Assembly: GCA_024213275.1 (NCBI GenBank)
Contig: JANAVG010000008.1
Span: 197,445-261,444 of the forward strand
Direction: 5' to 3'
Length of the DNA: 64,000 bases
From: Rossellomorea sp. BNER
GTDB taxonomy: Bacteria; Bacillota; Bacilli; Bacillales; Bacillaceae_B
Shown here: piece by piece, positions 9,329-18,009 of the stretch
How the letters are laid out: every line of letters starts with the position of its first letter
How positions within the stretch are numbered: the first letter of the stretch is position 1
Notes under the pieces: generated by a model
The model's input: only the letters and a program-made list of their open reading frames with translations
What the model was told of the DNA's origin: nothing
The model's database searches: none
Position numbers and translations under genes: made by a program

Positions 9329-10039
9329 ATGAAGCGCTTTACATATCTATTTTTTATCATGCTCATTACAGTTGTGATTACAGCCTGTGGTCAGTCTGAT
9401 AAAAACAAGACAGAAAACGAATCGAGTGGTAATAAAAAAGGGGATGTAACATACCCCCAGCTTACAAATGAAGTTTTGGAAAATGAGAAGGCTGTTGTCA
9501 TGAAAACGAATATGGGAGACATCAAAATAAAGTTGTTTCCAGAACATGCTCCTAAAGCAGTTGAAAATTTCATTACCCATAGTAAAGAGGGGTATTATGA
9601 AGGAGTCACTTTCCATCGTGTCATTCGGGATTTCATGATTCAAGGCGGAGATCCAGGTGGTACTGGAACGGGTGGTGAAAGCATTTGGGGAGAACCATTT
9701 GAGGATGAATTCTCGAAGGAATTATATAACCTCCGTGGTGCTCTATCCATGGCGAATGCAGGTGAAGATACAAACGGTAGTCAGTTCTTCATCGTCCAAA
9801 ATTCTTCCGTTGATGAATCACTGAAGGATCAAATGGAAGAGGCTGGTTTCCCTAAAGAAATCATTAAAGCCTACATGGAAAAAGGCGGTACCCCCCATCT
9901 TGATAATAAACATACTGTATTTGGCCAAGTAATCGAAGGAATGGATGTTGTTGATAAGATTGCGAATGTTGAAACAGGTGAAGGGGATAAACCTGTAGAA
10001 GATGTTATCATCGAGAAAATTGAAGTTGTGAAAAAATAA
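9329..10039 (+). CDS. cyclophilin-type peptidyl-prolyl isomerase lipoprotein
   Basis: Signal peptide with lipobox VITAC (acylated Cys20), a Ser/Asn/Lys-rich linker, then a cyclophilin domain from about residue 60. Active-site segments are intact: [19 protein letters not shown] (catalytic Arg) and [17 protein letters not shown]. An insert of about 20 residues ([20 protein letters not shown]) before the [17 protein letters not shown] strand is typical of secreted bacillar members. It should act outside the membrane on folding of exported proteins. ATG start behind GGAGGGGAG; single gene with its own terminator. Confidence 0.92.
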   Translation: MKRFTYLFFIMLITVVITACGQSDKNKTENESSGNKKGDVTYPQLTNEVLENEKAVVMKTNMGDIKIKLFPEHAPKAVENFITHSKEGYYEGVTFHRVIRDFMIQGGDPGGTGTGGESIWGEPFEDEFSKELYNLRGALSMANAGEDTNGSQFFIVQNSSVDESLKDQMEEAGFPKEIIKAYMEKGGTPHLDNKHTVFGQVIEGMDVVDKIANVETGEGDKPVEDVIIEKIEVVKK

Positions 10040-10048
10040 GGATGAGTT

Positions 10049-10081
10049 GAGCGCCTCTGTATTGGACAGAGGCGCTTTTTA
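10049..10081 (+). terminator. rho-independent terminator of the cyclophilin gene
   Basis: GCGCCTCTGT and ACAGAGGCGC form a perfect 10-bp GC-rich stem with a 5-nt loop and a T5 tail. Confidence 0.9.
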
Positions 10082-10317
10082 GGTTTTGTCGAGAGATCAC
10101 TAGATTTACTTAGAATGGACAAATAGATTGGAGATTTCAAACAAATTGTGATATCCGGAATTTAAATGGGGAAAAATGTCATCTATTGTAAGGTCTAATC
10201 AAATTTACTTCTGCTGCGTCACGGAATTGTAAAGGATTCAATCGTTTTCTAATGGAGTATGTTAATCCCTATTGTTATAATAGGCAATAAAATGGTTGTT
10301 TTTGAAAGGAGCCAAGT

Positions 10318-10524
10318 ATGCAATTTTCTTATATATTAAATTTGTTCCTCTATTTCCCTGAAGATAAAACGGAATATATCCCGGCTTTTATTTCATTTAT
10401 CATTTTTGCTGTAGCCGCTGTGTTAACCTTCCGTCTGATTATAAGAGCGTCGAAAAAGGAAGAGTTAAAGACAAGGAAACAGGAAGAAGAGGCAAGCCTC
10501 CGATCGCCAAAGGAAGACTCTTAA
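10318..10524 (+). CDS. small single-pass membrane protein, unknown function
   Basis: A 68-residue ORF with ATG 4-5 nt after GAAAGGAGCC. Residues about 22-43 form one TM helix (IPAFISFIIFAVAAVLTFRLII); the tail is highly charged (KKEELKTRKQEEEASLRSPKEDS) and should face the cytoplasm. No family recognised. It sits alone between the cyclophilin and SodC-like lipoprotein genes. The ribosome binding site and membrane topology favour a real gene. Confidence 0.6.
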   Translation: MQFSYILNLFLYFPEDKTEYIPAFISFIIFAVAAVLTFRLIIRASKKEELKTRKQEEEASLRSPKEDS

Positions 10525-10543
10525 GGGATTGCTGTTATAAAAA

Positions 10544-10589
10544 CCTCCAACAAAGGCAAAAATGAAAGAGATACTTACAGAGTTGGAGG
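10544..10589 (+). promoter_or_regulatory. hairpin that could sequester the sodC ribosome binding site
   Basis: CCTCCAAC (10544-10551) is an exact complement of GTTGGAGG (10582-10589), and the latter contains the GGAGG binding site of the next gene 9 nt before its ATG. The helix would block initiation unless opened. Confidence 0.45.
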
Positions 10590-10598
10590 ACAATCATT

Positions 10599-11132
10599 AT
10601 GAGGATGCGCACTTATCTTGTCGTTCCGATTGCCATTATTCTTTTACAGGCATGTGCTATTGAAAATCCCAAAAAAGCGGAAGTCGACATTAAAAATGAT
10701 GTTGGTGATTCATTAGGGACCATAACACTTCAAGAGCAAGCGTCAGGAGTTGAGCTTGATATTAACCTTGAGGGTTTACCGCCAGGCGAGCATGGGATTC
10801 ATATACATGAAAAAGGAAAATGTGAACCACCGGACTTTGAATCCGCAGGGAATCATTTTAATCCAGATGATAAAATGCATGGATTGATGCATCCTAAAGG
10901 AGCACATTCTGGTGATTTGCCTAATCTGATTGTAAAGGATGATAGTACAGTTAAGGTGAAAATAATGGCACCGCTAGTAACCATGACAAAAGGCAAGACA
11001 TCTCTCTTTACAAAAGAAGGAACGAGCATTGTTATAACGGAAGAGAAAGATGACGGTATGTCACAACCAGCGGGTGAATCAGGAAAGAGAATTGCTTGCG
11101 GTGAGATTACGAACAATAAAAAATCAAATTAA
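10599..11132 (+). CDS. sodC: Cu/Zn superoxide dismutase-like lipoprotein (YojM type)
   Basis: 177 residues with lipobox LLQAC (Cys19) and a Cu/Zn SOD domain. Visible ligands: H68 and H70 (HGIHIHEKG), bridging H86 (AGNHFNP), zinc ligands H94, H103 and D106 (HPKGAHSGD), and the Cys75-Cys167 disulphide (GKRIACG). The position of the fourth copper histidine, before the [12 protein letters not shown] loop, is Thr147. B. subtilis YojM is also known to lack copper ligands, so dismutase activity is doubtful. Extracellular, lipid-anchored. Its ribosome binding site may be sequestered (see 10544-10589). Confidence 0.9.
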   Translation: MRMRTYLVVPIAIILLQACAIENPKKAEVDIKNDVGDSLGTITLQEQASGVELDINLEGLPPGEHGIHIHEKGKCEPPDFESAGNHFNPDDKMHGLMHPKGAHSGDLPNLIVKDDSTVKVKIMAPLVTMTKGKTSLFTKEGTSIVITEEKDDGMSQPAGESGKRIACGEITNNKKSN

Positions 11133-11137
11133 AAAGT

Positions 11138-11179
11138 TAAAAAGCTGATCACAACTTCAAATGTTGGAATCAGCTTTTT
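11138..11179. terminator. terminator between sodC and patB
   Basis: AAAAAGCTGAT and ATCAGCTTTTT pair around an 18-nt loop with T-rich tails on both strands; usable by both convergent genes. Confidence 0.75.
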
Positions 11180-11251
11180 CTTTGTTGAAAAATTAGAGAA
11201 TAGGTCCGAATAGTGGATATTTTATTTTGTTTTAAATCATATACTGATTAA

Positions 11252-12418
11252 TTATTTTTCAAAAGATCGTTTTAAACGATTCAATCCCTCAATGAGCATA
11301 TTCCTCGGACAAGCAATATTCATTCTCACAAACCCCTCTCCACCCGGCCCGTACTTTGGTCCTGGTTCGAGTGCAAGTTTTCCTTTTTCAAGTAAACGTG
11401 TGGCGATTTCTTTATCGTTTAATCCGGTATTTTTACAATCAATCCAGATTAAATATGTTCCCTCAGGTTCAATAACTTCAAGTTGCGGGATTTCACTCTT
11501 AATAAATTTTTTAGATAGCTCAATATTTTCTTTTAGATAGACAAGTAAGCTATCTAGCCAACTTTCTCCGAATTCATACGCGGCTTCCATTCCAGCTATT
11601 CCAAAGGTACCGAGAGTGAAAAAACCTTGTCGTTTTTGAGCATCTGCGATTTTTTCCCGAGAATGTTCATTTGGTACAACCATAAAGGAAGCTTGTAATC
11701 CCGCAAGATTAAAGGTTTTACTTGGAGCCATAAGCGTAATGGTTATGTTTTCATATTTATTGTCTAAAGATGCGATTGGAATATGCTTGTGTGGTGTAAA
11801 TACAAGATCAGAATGGATTTCATCTGAGACTATTTTCACATCATATTTTAGACAGAGTTCTGCGATTTTTATTAGTTCATCTTTTGTCCATACTCGACCA
11901 CTTGGATTATGTGGGTTACATAATAAAAATAACTTCACTCCATTTTGAAGCGATTTTTCGAATGCTTCGAAATCGATTTCATATTGGCCTTCATTTAAGA
12001 TGAGAGGACAATTCTCCACAACACGCTGGTTGGCTTCCGCCATACCAAAGAAAGGGGGATAAACAGGAGATTGAAGCATAATACGGTCATTTGGTTGTGT
12101 ATGAGCTTGAATGATGGTTGCAATAGCTGGGACTACTCCTGGACTATATAAAAGCGAATTTGACTTAATACTCCAGTTGTGTCGTGTTTGTAGCCAGTTT
12201 TGAATAGAGGATGCTGATCGGTCACCGATGAAAGTATATCCGAATATTCCATGTTCTAGTCGTTTTTCTAGTTCTTTTATGACCATTGGTGGAGGGGAAA
12301 AGTCCATATCCGCTACCCACATAGGAAGTACATCTTCTTTTCCAAAAATGGTTTTTCTTAAATCCCATTTTACAGAGTTGGTTCCTTCTCGATTGATTTC
12401 ATAATGGAAGTCACTCAT
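11252..12418 (-). CDS. patB: PatB/MalY-type C-S lyase (cystathionine beta-lyase)
   Basis: A fold-type I PLP enzyme of 388 residues. The opening SVKWDLRKTIFG...LPMWVADMDF is the MalY/PatB signature; CNPHNPSGRVW, SDEIHSDLVF and the PLP lysine in APSKTFNLAGLQ follow in order, and the C-terminal arginine is in GFVRMNIACPR. PatB cleaves cystathionine or cysteine to a thiol, pyruvate and ammonia. I choose ATG 12418 over the in-frame TTG at 12421 because AGGGATGG lies at a better distance. In B. subtilis patB neighbours kinB-kapB, which matches its place near kapB here. Confidence 0.9.
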   Translation of the reverse strand: MSDFHYEINREGTNSVKWDLRKTIFGKEDVLPMWVADMDFSPPPMVIKELEKRLEHGIFGYTFIGDRSASSIQNWLQTRHNWSIKSNSLLYSPGVVPAIATIIQAHTQPNDRIMLQSPVYPPFFGMAEANQRVVENCPLILNEGQYEIDFEAFEKSLQNGVKLFLLCNPHNPSGRVWTKDELIKIAELCLKYDVKIVSDEIHSDLVFTPHKHIPIASLDNKYENITITLMAPSKTFNLAGLQASFMVVPNEHSREKIADAQKRQGFFTLGTFGIAGMEAAYEFGESWLDSLLVYLKENIELSKKFIKSEIPQLEVIEPEGTYLIWIDCKNTGLNDKEIATRLLEKGKLALEPGPKYGPGGEGFVRMNIACPRNMLIEGLNRLKRSFEK

Positions 12419-12529
12419 CAAAACACCATCCCTTTTCTTTAGTTACATATATGATAAGATAATAAAGTGTCAGAATAAAATAATCTGTCTTAGGGCGTTT
12501 AAATAAAGGCAAAAAGTTAGGTGAACAAT

Positions 12530-12796
12530 TTGGAACAAAATATGAGAGCAACGAATGAAATGCTGTTTAAAACACTACAAGAATGGGATCCTTTCTCCAT
12601 TGGTGAGGAAGGCTATGATACGGAAATTGCCGATAGTATTGCAGCCGTCCACAGAATGGATCACCCAAATGAGCTGGCAAAAAAAATTCAAGAAATTTAT
12701 GAGTTTTCCTTTGAAGAATGGATTCCCATGGAGAGTTGTTTAAAGGTAGCTTATAAATTGATTGAAATCAAAAATACAGGTAGCTGTAGTTTATAA
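12530..12796 (+). CDS. yugE: YugE-like DUF1871 protein
   Basis: A small soluble acidic protein (88 residues) with the DUF1871 pattern: LQEWDPFSIGEEGYDTEIADSIAAVH then HPNELAKKIQEIYEFSFEEWIP. No known function. The start is taken as TTG 12530, 6 nt after TTAGGTG; an in-frame GTG at 12521 would fall inside that binding site. Divergent from patB and convergent with yugF, the B. subtilis neighbour. Confidence 0.8.
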   Translation: MEQNMRATNEMLFKTLQEWDPFSIGEEGYDTEIADSIAAVHRMDHPNELAKKIQEIYEFSFEEWIPMESCLKVAYKLIEIKNTGSCSL

Positions 12797-12842
12797 GCTA
12801 ATATTTGAAGGCTCTTTTCAAAAGACTGTTGTTTCTAATTTT

Positions 12843-12872
12843 AAAAAAGGACAGCTTAACCTGGCTGTCCTT
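12843..12872 (-). terminator. terminator of yugF containing its stop codon
   Basis: GGACAGC and GCTGTCC form the stem; on the minus strand it is followed by T6. The yugF TAA lies in the loop, so the last codons double as the terminator. Confidence 0.8.
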
Positions 12873-13713
12873 CTAAAACCTTACTGTTTTTCTGTATGAA
12901 AGAAAGTATATGCTGCTTAACTTCCTCGGGCTTTTCTTCTGGGACAAGGTGACCTGTTTCATCTAATACAATCATTTGAGAATTTGGCAAATCCTTCTTT
13001 AAACGCTCTCCAACATTTAATGGAACGACTCGATCATGTTTTCCCCAAATAAGTAAGCATGGTGTTTGGATCTCTTTTAAAGCCTGTACCGTCAAATCTC
13101 CCTCTCTATCCCGTATCATTCTTGTTAACGCTTTGAAAATGTCATCATCCAAAAAAGGTTTTAAATACCCGAACATCATTTCATCATTAATCATCTGAAT
13201 ATCGTGAACGACGTTTTCAAGGTTTTTTCTTACACCAGATCTTGTCAGCCAAAGCTTTATATATATATGGAAGAATGGAACATAGCTCAACATGGATACA
13301 TGCCATTTCATCCTTTTAAGGTATCCTGAACTACAAAGCAAGATGCCTTTTTGGACAAGGTCTGGCTCCATTTTCATTATGTTAAGGGCAATCTGTCCAC
13401 CCATTGAGTGACCAGCGAGATAAATATTTTTAAGATCAAGTTGTTTTAAAAGTTTAATGACGGTTTTCCCAAGATTTTCATAAGAATAGATGAACTTATT
13501 ACTTTTTTCACTATTGCCAAATGGGGGAAGGTCAATTGAGATCACATTAAAATCCTGTTTTAATAACGGTGTTAAATGGCGGAAACTAAAAGTAGAAGAT
13601 AAAAATCCATGTAATAAAACAAAGGTTTCTTTTGCGTAAGGATGGCGATAATATTCATAGAATACATCGACCCCATTGACGTTTGCTCGATACGTTGTAT
13701 CCTTCTCCGACAT
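12856..13713 (-). CDS. yugF: alpha/beta hydrolase YugF
   Basis: 285 residues with a complete serine hydrolase set: oxyanion segment LLHGFLSS, nucleophile elbow AGHSMGGQ, acid in WGKHDRVVP and His in ETGHLVPEE, with a helical cap (residues about 130-190). Substrate unknown; relatives are annotated as esterases or C-C bond hydrolases. ATG 13713 has AGGAG 8 nt upstream; upstream in-frame GTG and ATG codons are too close to that site. Confidence 0.88.
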   Translation of the reverse strand: MSEKDTTYRANVNGVDVFYEYYRHPYAKETFVLLHGFLSSTFSFRHLTPLLKQDFNVISIDLPPFGNSEKSNKFIYSYENLGKTVIKLLKQLDLKNIYLAGHSMGGQIALNIMKMEPDLVQKGILLCSSGYLKRMKWHVSMLSYVPFFHIYIKLWLTRSGVRKNLENVVHDIQMINDEMMFGYLKPFLDDDIFKALTRMIRDREGDLTVQALKEIQTPCLLIWGKHDRVVPLNVGERLKKDLPNSQMIVLDETGHLVPEEKPEEVKQHILSFIQKNSKVLEGQPG

Positions 13714-13855
13714 GACCATCACTCCTGTTTTTTCCGTATTTGTATTCTACCCGGAAGTAGCAAAAAAACACCTTTTTTTCATCATTTTAGGTCTAAAAGT
13801 ATTCACTTTTGTTATAATAAAAGAGTTTTAAATCGACCATTGAGGAGGACACAAC

Positions 13856-14356
13856 ATGCAGCTAAAAGAAAAAGAGCTAAATATCCTACATATCCTCGAG
13901 CAAGACGCCAGGACCCCAATTGAAACGATCAGTAAAATGATTGAGATAAGTGTAGAGGAAGTTCAAAGCATGATTGAGAAGCTTGAAGCACAACAAATCC
14001 TTGTCCGTTATACATCCATTATTGATTGGTCTAAGGTAGCTGGACATGAGGGTGTTACGGCGATCATCGATGTAAAGGTTACTCCAAAAAGAGGGGTCGG
14101 CTTTAATGAAGTAGCACAACGCATTTACCGATATAAAGAGGTTCAATCCGTCTATTTAATGTCAGGAGCTTATGATCTTTCTGTGACTGTTGTTGGTCAT
14201 TCGATGAATGAAGTGGCTCGTTTCGTTTCTGAAAAGTTATCAACTATTGATTCAGTTATATCAACAACGACCCATTTTCAATTGAAAAAATACAAACATG
14301 ATGGAACCATTTTTGGTCATGATCAAGAAGATAAAAGAATTGTGGTGTCTCCGTAA
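13856..14356 (+). CDS. yugG: Lrp/AsnC-family transcriptional regulator YugG
   Basis: 166 residues: an N-terminal winged HTH (LKEKELNILHILEQDARTPI ... EEVQSMIEKLEAQQIL, 1-50) and a C-terminal RAM/AsnC ligand domain (GVTAIIDVKVTPK...VQSVYLMSGAYDLSVTVVG, about 65-120). Its TAA overlaps the ATG of the aminotransferase gene (TAATG), so both proteins are translated in a coupled way, and the regulator probably senses an amino acid handled by that enzyme. Strong GAGGAGG site before ATG 13856. Confidence 0.92.
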   Translation: MQLKEKELNILHILEQDARTPIETISKMIEISVEEVQSMIEKLEAQQILVRYTSIIDWSKVAGHEGVTAIIDVKVTPKRGVGFNEVAQRIYRYKEVQSVYLMSGAYDLSVTVVGHSMNEVARFVSEKLSTIDSVISTTTHFQLKKYKHDGTIFGHDQEDKRIVVSP

Positions 14357-15528
14357 TGAAAACAAAAGCGAAGAATTACTTATCAAAAAATGTAGAAAAT
14401 CTAAAACCTTCGGGGATTCGGAAATTTTTCGATTTAGCCGCTAATATGGAAGGAGTTATTTCTCTTGGTGTAGGTGAACCAGATTTTGTCACATCCTGGA
14501 CAGTAAGAGAAGCAGCCATCCTTTCTTTAGAACAAGGATATACCTCTTATACAGCTAATGCTGGTCTAGCTGAATTACGTGAAGAGATTACGAAATATAT
14601 GGAAAAAGGGTTTGGTGTACATTACGATTGGCGTGAAGAAGTCATTGTCACAGTGGGGGCAAGTCAAGCGATTGATTTAGCACTCAGAGCGGTCGTTGAT
14701 CCTCTGGATGAAGTAATTGTGGTTGAGCCAAGTTTTGTTTCCTATGTTCCGCTAGTTCAATTGGCTGGTGGGGTAGCAGTAACCGTTGAAACAAAGCCAG
14801 AAAATGGCTTTAAACTTCAAGCATCTGAGTTAAAAGAAGCAATTACTCCAAAAACGAAGGCCATTCTGCTTTGTTCTCCAAATAATCCAACTGGAACTTT
14901 GCTAACGAAAGAGGATTTAGAAGGGGTAACAGATGTCATTAAAGAAAATGATTTACTTGTGATTTCAGATGAAATCTATGCTGAATTAGCCTATGATGAC
15001 CAACATGTGTCTGTAGCTGCCCTAGAGGAAATGAGGGAACGTACAATCCTTGTTAACGGGTTCTCTAAAGGTTTTGCCATGACTGGATGGAGATTAGGAT
15101 TTCTCTGTGCTCCAGCCAAAATTTCAAAAGCGATGTTGAAAATACATCAGTATTCCATGATGTGTGCGCCTACTCCTGCCCAGTTTGGAGCTTTAGAGGC
15201 TTTAGTAAATGGAATGGGAGATGTAGCTGAAATGAAGAGAAGCTACCATTTGCGTAGGAACTATTTCGTCACGTCATTGAATGAACTCGGTCTAAGCTGC
15301 CATACTCCTGGGGGAGCATTTTACGCATTCCCTTCTGTAGAAGCGACAGGCCTAAGCTCTGAACAATTTGCAGAACAATTACTAATGGAACAAAAAGTGG
15401 CCGTCGTTCCTGGCAACGTCTTCGGAAAAGGTGGAGAAGGACATATCCGCTGCTCCTACGCTACCTCTATGGAGCAACTGCAAGAAGCCGTAAAACGAAT
15501 CAAAAAATTCGTAAAAGATAAAATCTAG
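14356..15528 (+). CDS. yugH: class I/II PLP aminotransferase YugH
   Basis: A 390-residue aspartate/aromatic-type aminotransferase: GVGEPDF near the N-terminus, SPNNPTGTLL, ISDEIYAEL, and the PLP Schiff-base lysine in NGFSKGFAMTGWRLGF (about 238); the substrate arginine is in GHIRCSYA. Translationally coupled to yugG. Relatives are annotated as aspartate or aromatic aminotransferase; the sequence alone does not settle the substrate. Followed by the GAGGGACGGTTCTCGA hairpin. Confidence 0.9.
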   Translation: MKTKAKNYLSKNVENLKPSGIRKFFDLAANMEGVISLGVGEPDFVTSWTVREAAILSLEQGYTSYTANAGLAELREEITKYMEKGFGVHYDWREEVIVTVGASQAIDLALRAVVDPLDEVIVVEPSFVSYVPLVQLAGGVAVTVETKPENGFKLQASELKEAITPKTKAILLCSPNNPTGTLLTKEDLEGVTDVIKENDLLVISDEIYAELAYDDQHVSVAALEEMRERTILVNGFSKGFAMTGWRLGFLCAPAKISKAMLKIHQYSMMCAPTPAQFGALEALVNGMGDVAEMKRSYHLRRNYFVTSLNELGLSCHTPGGAFYAFPSVEATGLSSEQFAEQLLMEQKVAVVPGNVFGKGGEGHIRCSYATSMEQLQEAVKRIKKFVKDKI

Positions 15529-15538
15529 TTAACATAAT

Positions 15539-15592
15539 GAGGGACGGTTCTCGAATGCGTTAATACGTTAACGCGCTCGAGAACCGTCCCTC
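15539..15592. repeat. GAGGGACGGTTCTCGA hairpin repeat
   Basis: GAGGGACGGTTCTCGA (15539-15554) and its exact complement TCGAGAACCGTCCCTC (15577-15592) enclose an inner GCGTTAA/TTAACGC stem. The perfect GC-rich hairpin follows yugH and could slow or end transcription, although no T tract follows. Confidence 0.8.
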
Positions 15593-15737
15593 AATACTTT
15601 AAAGCAATAAAAAGGGGATTGACCGATGAGGGCAATCCCAAAGTACAAAAACAAAAGGGGGAATACTTAGAAAGCATATTTTAATAATTGCCCGATTCCT
15701 GAGTTTTTATACATTTTTTATAAAAAAATTTTTATTT

Positions 15738-16109
15738 TCATAAACTCTTTTCTTCATATTTAATTTCATAGAGCATCTGCATCACTCTTAAAAAGTCTTC
15801 TTCTGAAAATTCCTTCGCTTTTCTGAGGATAAGCTTCGTTTTTTTCGTTCCAATTTCGTTTACAAGCTGTTCAATTTCTGGGTCGAGCTGTTTTGATGGA
15901 GAGTTATGATATTCCTTTTCAAGTAATTCAGATGCAGGAATATCTAAGACAGTAGAGAGCTTTAAGATGGTTTGTGTATCGGGTAGTTGCAAACCAGATT
16001 CATATTTTTCGATTGTTTGACTTCCTAATCGGGCTTTTAACGCAAGTTCTTGCTGACTCATTTTTCTTTGTTTACGATACTGCATTAAATGCTGACCAAA
16101 GTGAGACAT
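15738..16109 (-). CDS. XRE-family (SinR-like) transcriptional regulator
   Basis: 123 residues: an N-terminal Cro/C1 HTH (FGQHLMQYRKQRKMSQQELALKARLGSQTIEKYESG, about 4-55) then an acidic C-terminal helix pair (PEIEQLVNEIGTKKTKLILRKAKEFSEEDFLRVMQMLYEI) likely for dimerisation. ATG 16109 follows GGGAGGGG. A stand-alone gene; no operon partner and no clear target. The regulated genes are unknown. Confidence 0.82.
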   Translation of the reverse strand: MSHFGQHLMQYRKQRKMSQQELALKARLGSQTIEKYESGLQLPDTQTILKLSTVLDIPASELLEKEYHNSPSKQLDPEIEQLVNEIGTKKTKLILRKAKEFSEEDFLRVMQMLYEIKYEEKSL

Positions 16110-16472
16110 AAAATCCCCTCCCTAATATTATTCCATTTCTTAACTATTATTTTACCATTCGTAATTGGGAATTCATTCATGTAATCGTGAACATTATGTT
16201 AAATAATTCACAATCTTTCCAAGAGCGAAAGCAGTCATTGCAGGGGGGGCGAGTTATGTCCAGATAAAAATAGGGTAGGTAAGAGCTGCAGATTAATTGT
16301 CCAATGTTGAAATTAAAGAATCAAAATCAGAACAAACCCCTATACTTACAATAATATCTTCTCATACTCAAATTTCACCCCCTCCAACTTCTTTAATTCA
16401 ATCTATCTAAAAAAGTTACCCCATCGACACAAAAAAAGCAGCCCCACTAAATGCGAGCACCGCCTTCAACTA
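16110..16472. other. intergenic stretch without visible gene
   Basis: 363 nt between the XRE gene start and the end of the NSS transporter gene. I see no ORF with a binding site, no clear hairpin terminator and no repeat. Confidence 0.5.
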
Positions 16473-17816
16473 TTATAGAATATTCATCATGTTTAAAAAG
16501 ATCAAAACAATCGCAACGGGTACAATGTATCGTAATAGGAAGTACCATGCTTTAAAAAAGGCACTAGATACATTTGAACCTGTTTGCAATTCGTTCCATA
16601 CATCTGCTTTTTTCATACGCCACGATACAAAGATACTAATTAAGAAAGCCCCTAATGGTAGACCGATATTACTTGTTAGGTAATCTGCAAAATCAAAGAA
16701 AATCATGTCCATTATGAAGAAATCATTTAAGACTCCAAAGGAAAGTGCACTTGGAATTCCTATTACAAAAGCTAGGATCCCAGAAGCCCATGTGTATTTT
16801 TCCCTTTTTTCTGGCTTTTCTTTTGATAGCACAGCTACAAAGATCTCTAAAATCGAGAACGCGGATGTTAGCGTCGCAAATAATAATAGGATTAAAAAAA
16901 CAATGAGGAACAATCCCCCAAAGGCGATTTCATTAAATACAGCAGGAATCACAACAAAAATCAGGCCAGGGCCTACATCTGGTTCAAAACCTAGTGCAAA
17001 CACAGAAGGGAAGATAACTAAACCAGCTAATAAAGAAATAATAATATTTAATGCCGCTACACTAAAGGCGGATTTGGGCATATCTTCATGCTTTGGTAAA
17101 TACGAAGAATAGGTTACCATAACGGAGAGTCCTACAGTTAATGCAAAAAATGCTTGTCCAAGTGCCAGTAATGCCGTTTTACCATTTAAATAGCTCCAGT
17201 CAGGTTGAAGTAAGAACTTAACCCCTTCCATAGCCCCATCAAGTGAAAGCGATCGTATGGCTAAAACAATAAAAAGAATTAATAGAGCAGGCATCATGAC
17301 ACTACTAGCTCTTTCAATTCCTTTTTGAATACCACTTTTCACAACAAAAATCGTCATGATCATGAATATGAATTGAGCGATTAAAACTTCAACAGGATTC
17401 GAGATAATGCTTTGAAATAAGGCAGCGTACTCGTCTTGAGTCTTTCCAATGAGCACACCCGTAAAGCTTCGCATCAAGTAAGAAAGGATCCACCCTCCTA
17501 CCACACTATAAAAAGAAAGGATAAGAATCGATACAATCGTTCCCAAATAACCTATCCAATGCCATTTAGTACCTGGTGCTAAATTTTTATAGGAATGGAC
17601 TGCATCTGCTTGCCCTCTGCGACCGATGACAAACTCCCCTAGTAGAATTGGGGTTGCAATAAGAACAGTAAAAAGTATAAATAATAAAAAGAATACTCCC
17701 CCACCATTCGTTCCTGCCATATAAGGGAACTTCCAAATAGCTCCTAATCCGATTGCAGAACCGGCTGCGGCCAGAATAAACCCTATCTTAGATGTCCATT
17801 GATCTTTATTTGCCAT
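16473..17816 (-). CDS. neurotransmitter:sodium symporter (SNF family) transporter
   Basis: 447 residues with 11-12 TM helices and the NSS hallmark at TM1, GFILAAAGSAIGLGAIWKFP (about 11-30), followed by the unwound TM1 NGGG segment. TM6 and TM8 regions (ALGQAFFALTVGLSVMVTYSSY, LLLFATLTSAFSILEI) carry the usual Na+-site residues. Bacterial members such as MhsT import amino acids with Na+. Monocistronic with AAAGGAG before ATG 17816. The substrate is not deducible; hydrophobic amino acids are likely by analogy. Confidence 0.88.
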   Translation of the reverse strand: MANKDQWTSKIGFILAAAGSAIGLGAIWKFPYMAGTNGGGVFFLLFILFTVLIATPILLGEFVIGRRGQADAVHSYKNLAPGTKWHWIGYLGTIVSILILSFYSVVGGWILSYLMRSFTGVLIGKTQDEYAALFQSIISNPVEVLIAQFIFMIMTIFVVKSGIQKGIERASSVMMPALLILFIVLAIRSLSLDGAMEGVKFLLQPDWSYLNGKTALLALGQAFFALTVGLSVMVTYSSYLPKHEDMPKSAFSVAALNIIISLLAGLVIFPSVFALGFEPDVGPGLIFVVIPAVFNEIAFGGLFLIVFLILLLFATLTSAFSILEIFVAVLSKEKPEKREKYTWASGILAFVIGIPSALSFGVLNDFFIMDMIFFDFADYLTSNIGLPLGAFLISIFVSWRMKKADVWNELQTGSNVSSAFFKAWYFLLRYIVPVAIVLIFLNMMNIL

Positions 17817-17936
17817 AAATAAACTCCTTTTCTTGACTTATGTGATGATTTTATAAATGGTACTATGTTTTGCTACACGTGTACAGATGAATAGAAATTT
17901 TCAAGAAATAATAATATTGGAATTATATTGATAATA

Positions 17937-17963
17937 TGAAACAATTTGATTAAAACCCTCGTT
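17937..17963 (+). promoter_or_regulatory. predicted ECF-sigma autoregulatory promoter
   Basis: TGAAAC (17937-17942), 17-nt spacer, CGTT (17960-17963). This is close to the B. subtilis SigW/SigM/SigX pattern (TGAAAC-N16/17-CGTA or CGTC) and sits directly before the sigma factor gene. Confidence 0.6.
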
Positions 17964-18009
17964 ACATAGATAAATAAAAGAGATAACAGTGAAAAGGGGG
18001 GATTCCTCA

